From assembly GCA_023678885.1 (NCBI GenBank), contig CM042979.1:27270981-27334980 (forward strand): a stretch of DNA of 64,000 nt, written 5' to 3'. Shown here in pieces: positions 59,122-64,000 of the stretch; the stretch's first letter is position 1; the number at the start of each line of letters is the position of its first letter. The translations under genes were made by a program, and so were the position numbers. Origin of the DNA: Pogostemon cablin (lineage: Eukaryota; Streptophyta; Magnoliopsida; Lamiales; Lamiaceae). The notes beneath the pieces are model-generated. The model was not told the origin of the DNA and searched no databases. It saw only the letters and a program-made list of their open reading frames with translations.

Positions 59122-61316
59122 TGTTTTTAATTTATTCTTTTAATTTGATAAATTTGCACTATATATTTTTATTTTTAATTATTTTAAAATATTAAAATCT
59201 TAATGTCCCAATAGCTTAATTATCTATCATGTATACTCAAATGATTATTTTTTGGATTAAAATGCCTCTCATTTTTTTTAATAATTTAATTATTCAATGT
59301 TGGTCAGGGTGTTGGAGCTCCGATACAGAATACCAACATCATGTTCGATACTATCTTCATAGAACTAAATATTGGATTTACTATAGGTCAATGTGTAGGA
59401 GCCCCAGCATAAGATACCGACACCGTATGTTGGGGCTTTGACACCTTAACTGACATAAAATTCGACGGCAAAAACTTGTGTGCCCCCTGTGACACACCGT
59501 GCACTCATATCTTTTAGTATTAAATTGTATATCCTTTGTATACCCTTTTAGTATTAGATTGTGTGCCCCGGGGATACAAGAGACCAACTCAAATTCAAAA
59601 TTCGATGATGACGGACATGATGTCGGGTATCCGACACCATTACTGACACTAAATAATTAAATAATCAAGAAAAAAAGGTGGAGATATTTTGATCCAAAAA
59701 TGATTATTTAAGTATAAATAATGTAAAATTAAATTGGTTGATGATAATAATTTTTATTTTAAATTTTGGCTATTTTGATCCTTTTCAGTTAGATAATGAT
59801 TTATGTAATTGTTAATTAATAAAATTTATTAATAAAAGATTAATTAATATTTTAATCTTAATATATGTAATGTAATTGAAGAGTAGTTTTCTAAAATTAA
59901 ATTTTATATATGTCATTAATTTTTTTTATTTAAACATGTGTTGATTAGTAATTGGTTACTCTCATTTTTTTAATTATATTTATTAATTTGACAATTTACA
60001 CCACCGAAATAGTTAAATGCACCCCAAAAATATTTAAATTAAAATATATTTATTTAATATGACTTAAATATCCTTATAAACTTTTAAAAATATATGATAC
60101 CTTACTTAGAGTACTATTAAATACACACCACTTTTTATTGATTGAATGCACACCCCTTCTTGAATACACACCCCTTTTAATTTTTTAAATCTTAATTTTA
60201 TTATACACGGACCATCTAAAAATCCAAATTTACCCTTTTTAAATTTAAAATTATACACATCCCTCAATAATATTTTCCCTGACATCCACTACTTAATCTT
60301 AAGAAAAATGACATTAATTATTTTATTTAAATAATAATGAAATTAATTCTGATTTTTTCTCCAGAATCTTATGAAATTAACTGCTCTTTGGCTTACTTCC
60401 ATGCCCACAACAACCTACACCCTCTCATTCACGCAACTTTCATTGGTGAGGTGCAGAGAATTAAAAGGTCTGTATAAATATGGCAAATGTATGCATACCT
60501 CTCTTTAAATGCTTACTATTTTCAGTTCAATCACATATAAAATCTGGTTACTATGTACGATGACATTATGCTTATTTTTAAGTATACGAGCGTGAATAGA
60601 GGTGGACTTGCACGCTGGAATTAAATGTATAGGTTTCTGTTGTTTTGTATTCTAGGATCATACACTTACTCGATGCCAAACCCTAGCGACAGCCGCGCGG
60701 AATAGACGAGAAAAAGGATGGTGATCTTTTTGCAGGCCTCGAGGATAGTCACAAGAAATCGACATAGTTGGGATAGCACACGCGCTGATATGGTGTCGTG
60801 AGAAGGGTGAATTGGAAGTCCATGATACTCGTACAGTTGCTGTGTTGATGGGTTGAGCCAAGTTCTTAATAAGAGTATAATGGAGCGGACAAGGGGGTAG
60901 GATCGGTTATGATAGTAAAATAGGCAGAAAAGCAGATTCTAAATAACGAATTTTATGATTTTTTTAAAGGGAATAATTAAAAAAAATTGGTGATTGAATA
61001 GATATAAGGGGACCTAGTTGTGATTGCACAGGATCAGCACCGATGAGCGGTGGTTGTAGTACAGAGTTGCTTATAGACGATTAGATCTCAAAATTCAAAG
61101 AAGTAATCTCCAAACTAAACTTTAATGCATATAGGAGTGACTATGAATTTACAAACAAAATAAAGTGAATGAAATTACTAATGGAGATTAAAAATATTAG
61201 TATATGTATAACTAACTGCTTCCATCCCAATTCGACTCTCAAAACGAGAAGAAGCTATCTCTCCCCACAACTTTTTTTCATTTTTAATCCTCTTTTAATT
61301 TACTTGGTTAACACTC
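59122..61316. other. AT-rich intergenic sequence
   Basis: No gene is seen. A palindromic repeat (cttgtgtgccccc ... ggggatacaag) at about 59468-59582 is related to the element at 2566-2905. A GC-richer patch at 60650-60860 has a 67-codon minus-strand frame without recognisable motifs. Confidence 0.45.
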
Positions 61317-61935
61317 TGTTATGGAATAAAAATACGCGGCCCAAGAGGAAAGGCCCGCTAGAGAAGGCCCAAAGTAAGGAAAAGGTACATAGGAGATCGA
61401 ACGGCCCATCCCTAACCCTTTTACGTTATACCCAGGAAGATATCAAGAATAAATCCAGGAATATATGAGGATAAACCCAGAAAGCTATTCTGACGATAAC
61501 CCCTGGAAAATATACTCATCTTTCTTGGGATAGTGAAATAAGAAACAGATGCGAGAAGAAACATGGAAGGGGCTACAGTGGTCCTCAATATCAATTCAAT
61601 TAGATTCTTCATCAACCAATGAGGAAAGAGAAGTTACAAGAGCATCAAATTGGTTATGAGATAATTCTAGAATAGGACATATGACAATTTATTATTGGAA
61701 GGAACAATCTAGAAGCAAGTAAGAGCATCTAGGCTCAAAAAGGAAGAAATAAGAAGTATAAATAGGAGAAAAATGATACAAAATGTACGTTACTGCACTT
61801 TACCAAAAAGATCAATGAAAAATATTAAGGCTCAATAGCCATATCCAACAAAGAATCTTTACTTTTACCCTTCTTCTATTGATTACCTCATGTTGGACCT
61901 CGTTTGAGTCCTCACGATAAAAATAGACCACGACA
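61317..61935 (+). repeat. Tat-like gypsy LTR
   Basis: The LTR is 619 bp, starts TGTTATGG and ends CGACA. It contains a TATAAATAGG promoter motif near 61757. The primer site follows after two bases. It would be the 5' LTR of a plus-strand element; the 3' LTR lies outside the window, if it exists. Confidence 0.75.
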
Positions 61936-61937
61936 TT

Positions 61938-61957
61938 TGGCGCCGTCTATGGGAAAG
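61938..61957 (+). other. Tat-like primer-binding site
   Basis: TGGCGCCGTCTATGGGAAA follows the LTR. TGGCGCCGTC(T)GTGGGAA is the common primer site of Tat-type gypsy elements in plants. Confidence 0.8.
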
Positions 61958-61982
61958 CTTTTTCTTTTGAATCTGAGTGATC

Positions 61983-62667
61983 ATGGAAGGAGAGGAATCA
62001 TTTCACACACCTGGAGGAACTCATCGCCGGAGACGGGTGGTGCAAAGTGCTGGCAGTGTACATGTTCAAGTTTCAAATATGCCAAATGCACAACTGGCTG
62101 TAGATCCTACAATGTGTACACCGCCAACAATACTAAAGATGCCTATCCTAGGTGATCCTGAGAAGACTAAAGAAATGCAAGAAAAACTCCAGTCGCTATT
62201 CAAGGAGTATGCAGCTCATCAGGTTCATCCAACTAGGTTGAACTTTGATGGGATACGGCAGGCTCCTGCGAAAGACCTTATAGAAAATCTCAATCGAAGA
62301 AAGGAAGTGTCAGAGTAGAGGAGAGCAGATCCTCCACCAAATGATACAAGACGAGTTATTAATGAGGCTAGGGCTCGGCAGAGTCCACCGAAGTAGTGTT
62401 AACAATGTTTCCCGTGGAAGAGTTCATGATCATTTGGGTCCTAACGGATTAAAACATCATCCCTTCACGGAAGGTTCTTGGAAAACTCATCACAGAAGAG
62501 AACTAGGTGAAACTTCAAGAAAAAGGAAGGCAATACCAACTCGAAAAACACATAGTACACCTCCATCACTAGTCCCAAATGATGAGCAGGGGGCTCAAGC
62601 TCCTATCCCGGGGGAAAGAGGAACGGAGTATGCAGATATCACACTGGTTAGTCGATTGCTTAAATGA
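61983..62667 (+). pseudogene. Gag N-terminal part of a Tat-like gypsy element, broken
   Basis: The ATG at 61983 opens EGEESFHTPGGTHRRRRVV and a Met/Pro-rich segment, then QMQEKLQSLFKEY-type sequence, and stops at 62318. A second frame (62341-62667) carries RVHDHLGPNGLKH and a basic, Pro-rich stretch. This fits a gypsy gag leader with stops. The frame does not reach the capsid core, because the Athila LTR at 62794 interrupts the element. The family assignment comes from the LTR and primer site more than from the protein. Confidence 0.6.
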
Positions 62668-62999
62668 GTGAAAGATCTAGAAAGAAAGCAACGAGTTGGA
62701 GAAGATGGACGATCCCAGTCTGACTTGGGAAAAACTCCTTTCATGAAAAAAAATCATTTGGCTCCCAAACAAATGAAGATCAAGGTACCAAATTGATGAG
62801 AGTGGAAATTTACGTATTTTCGGTCTCACTTTACACTATTTTTATTAGAATAAGGTCATATATTTGTGTGGGATTGCGTCGTTTACGTATTTTTCATGAT
62901 TATAGTGCTACTAAGGTATTTTGCTGAGTTTTGAAGGTTAAAAATAGGTGAAAATAAAGTAGAAATGAAAACGAGCAAGAAACAGGTTGAAAAGACCCA

Positions 63000-63350
63000 A
63001 CTCGACTTGCAAGACCCAACTCGACTTGCAACTCGAGTCGAGTTAGGGTCCAAAATTTATCCAGAATCATCCAGAGAGCTTACTCGAGTTGCAAGGTCCA
63101 ACTCGAGTTGAGTTGAGGGCAGAGCAAAGTAAAAAATTGTCCAGTGAGCCAACTCGAGCAAGTCATTACTCGACTTACAACTCGTGTCGAGTTGGGTCTC
63201 AAAGGTAGTTCAGTTTCAGAGTCTCGCAACATGACCGAACAGGCGAGAGCACGAGTTGACAACACGAGTCGAGCTATGTCAACACGAGTTACAATAAATA
63301 CAACTCGACTCGTGTTGCAACTCGAGTTGGGTACCCCCAACTCGAGTTGG
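63000..63350. promoter_or_regulatory. ACTCGAGT palindrome array in the LTR U3
   Basis: Five exact ACTCGAGT palindromes occur, three of them within the 12-bp perfect palindrome CAACTCGAGTTG, plus about six one-arm variants (ACTCGACTT, GTCGAGTT). They end about 95 bp before the TATA box. The place corresponds to the GGTCGAAT array of the other Athila LTR, but the motif differs. A plus-strand frame over it is an artefact of the repeats. Confidence 0.75.
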
Positions 63351-63440
63351 GTTATTTTGGGCCAAAAATTAGGATTTTTAATTTTCTGTGCATGACAACG
63401 TGGAAAAATAGCCCAGTGGAGTAAAAATCATGGCCCAAAG

Positions 63441-63450
63441 TATAAAAAGG
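63441..63450 (+). promoter_or_regulatory. TATA box of the second Athila LTR
   Basis: TATAAAAAGG about 650 bp into the LTR, directly downstream of the palindrome array. The spacing mirrors that in the LTR at 50009-51613. Confidence 0.65.
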
Positions 63451-64000
63451 GATCAAGATACCTGGAGAAAAAGGACCGATCATTCACAACAGAAACATAT
63501 CGTGAAATCACGCATCACCCATACATCCACCCACACATATCAGATTTCATCTACTCATCCATTCCATCGGTCCAGAGGAGGATTCCAGTGCGGTTGAGAG
63601 AGAAATCCAATCGGAGAGATGGAGGGAGGACGTAAACCACATACGGGTTTCGTATTCTTTTCTTAATTTCTTCTTTTGTTGATTTTGTTATGAATTTGTT
63701 AGTCATGAGGGTTGTTTGTGACATCATGGGCTAGAAACCTTTTATAGTTCTAAGGATTTAAGGTTAGAGTAGTTGATTTGGAAACCTCGATAAATATTGT
63801 GAATTATGCTATTGTTGATTCTTGTTTATTCGATTTATTCAGATTATGTTAAATATTTGTAACGTCTTCATAGCATGCTATTGATGTTGCCCGTGATGCT
63901 TGGTATGTTGTGTTAGCTTGTTGCATACGTACTTAATATCGTCTGTTTGCTAGGAATTATAGTAGTTTTCCCATGAACAGGATACCTAGGGGCTGGTAAA

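Larger units (their letters stand above)
62794..64000 (+). repeat. Second Athila-type LTR, runs off the window
   Basis: It starts TGATGAGAGTGG, like the Athila LTR at 51613 (TGATGAGTGTG), and has a motif array followed by TATAAAAAGG at 63441. The segment around 63700-63760 ('catcatgggctagaaacc', 'tagttctaagg') matches the R/U5 part of the other LTR. It is on the plus strand. The end and primer site lie beyond 64000. Confidence 0.75.

Noticed and set aside
1..64000. CRISPR arrays, phage or bacterial operons, rRNA genes, organelle insertions
   Set aside because: None of the required signatures is visible; all real genes and repeats are of plant nuclear type.

Overview
This window is nuclear DNA of a flowering plant, almost certainly a eudicot. 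It is AT-rich and intron-containing, with plant-type R2R3-MYB genes, a UGT74-type glycosyltransferase, and Copia, Athila, Tat-like, TRIM, SINE, Helitron, MULE, hAT, CACTA and Stowaway repeats. I cannot name the species; a Lamiales-like asterid is only a guess. Real genes are few and most of the sequence is layered transposable elements.

Layout. 1-7.3 kb: AT-rich sequence with MITEs, a tRNA-derived SINE and a Pack-MULE (5668-6757) that carries a fragment of a PADRE/DUF4228 gene. 7.5-8.4 kb: a compact three-exon R2R3-MYB gene on the minus strand. 11.6-21.2 kb: a second R2R3-MYB gene (AtMYB1/MYB25/MYB109 type, minus strand). Its two coding exons join cleanly in frame across an 8.5 kb intron, and that intron contains a complete Ty1-copia retrotransposon (14290-20569). 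The Copia element has LTRs that read identical, a perfect 5-bp target duplication and one uninterrupted 1330-codon gag-pol frame, so it is very young. 21.6-22.6 kb: an hAT-type element with an 8-bp target duplication and a SINE nested inside it (20-bp duplication). 23.0-33.3 kb: a 10.3 kb Helitron on the minus strand with no recognisable Rep/helicase, itself hit by a MULE-type MITE. 33.3-38.3 kb: AT-rich sequence with simple repeats and MITEs.

38.4-40.9 kb: a UGT74-like glycosyltransferase pseudogene with two frameshifts, a CACTA MITE in exon 1, a TRIM in the intron and loss of half of the PSPG donor-binding box. 41-49.3 kb: MITEs, a CACTA-type element, a minisatellite and unassigned AT-rich sequence. 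49.6-59.1 kb: a decayed Athila (Ty3/gypsy) element in the unusual minus-strand order pol - env-like ORF - LTR - primer site - start of gag. This looks like a circularly permuted one-LTR copy or the remnant of a tandem pair. 61.3-64.0 kb: a Tat-like gypsy LTR, primer site and gag, interrupted by the LTR of a second Athila relative that runs off the window.

The most interesting pattern is a set of short TCGA-centred motif arrays in the Athila elements. Eight exact GGTCGAAT octamers (both orientations) lie just upstream of the LTR TATA box. Eight more lie upstream of the env-like ORF of the same element. In the other Athila LTR the equivalent place is filled by a different motif, the palindrome ACTCGAGT. 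Conserved position with changed sequence suggests fast-evolving cis-sites for a regulator, possibly one specific to each element family; that function is inference. No operon, phage, CRISPR or bacterial-type system is present.
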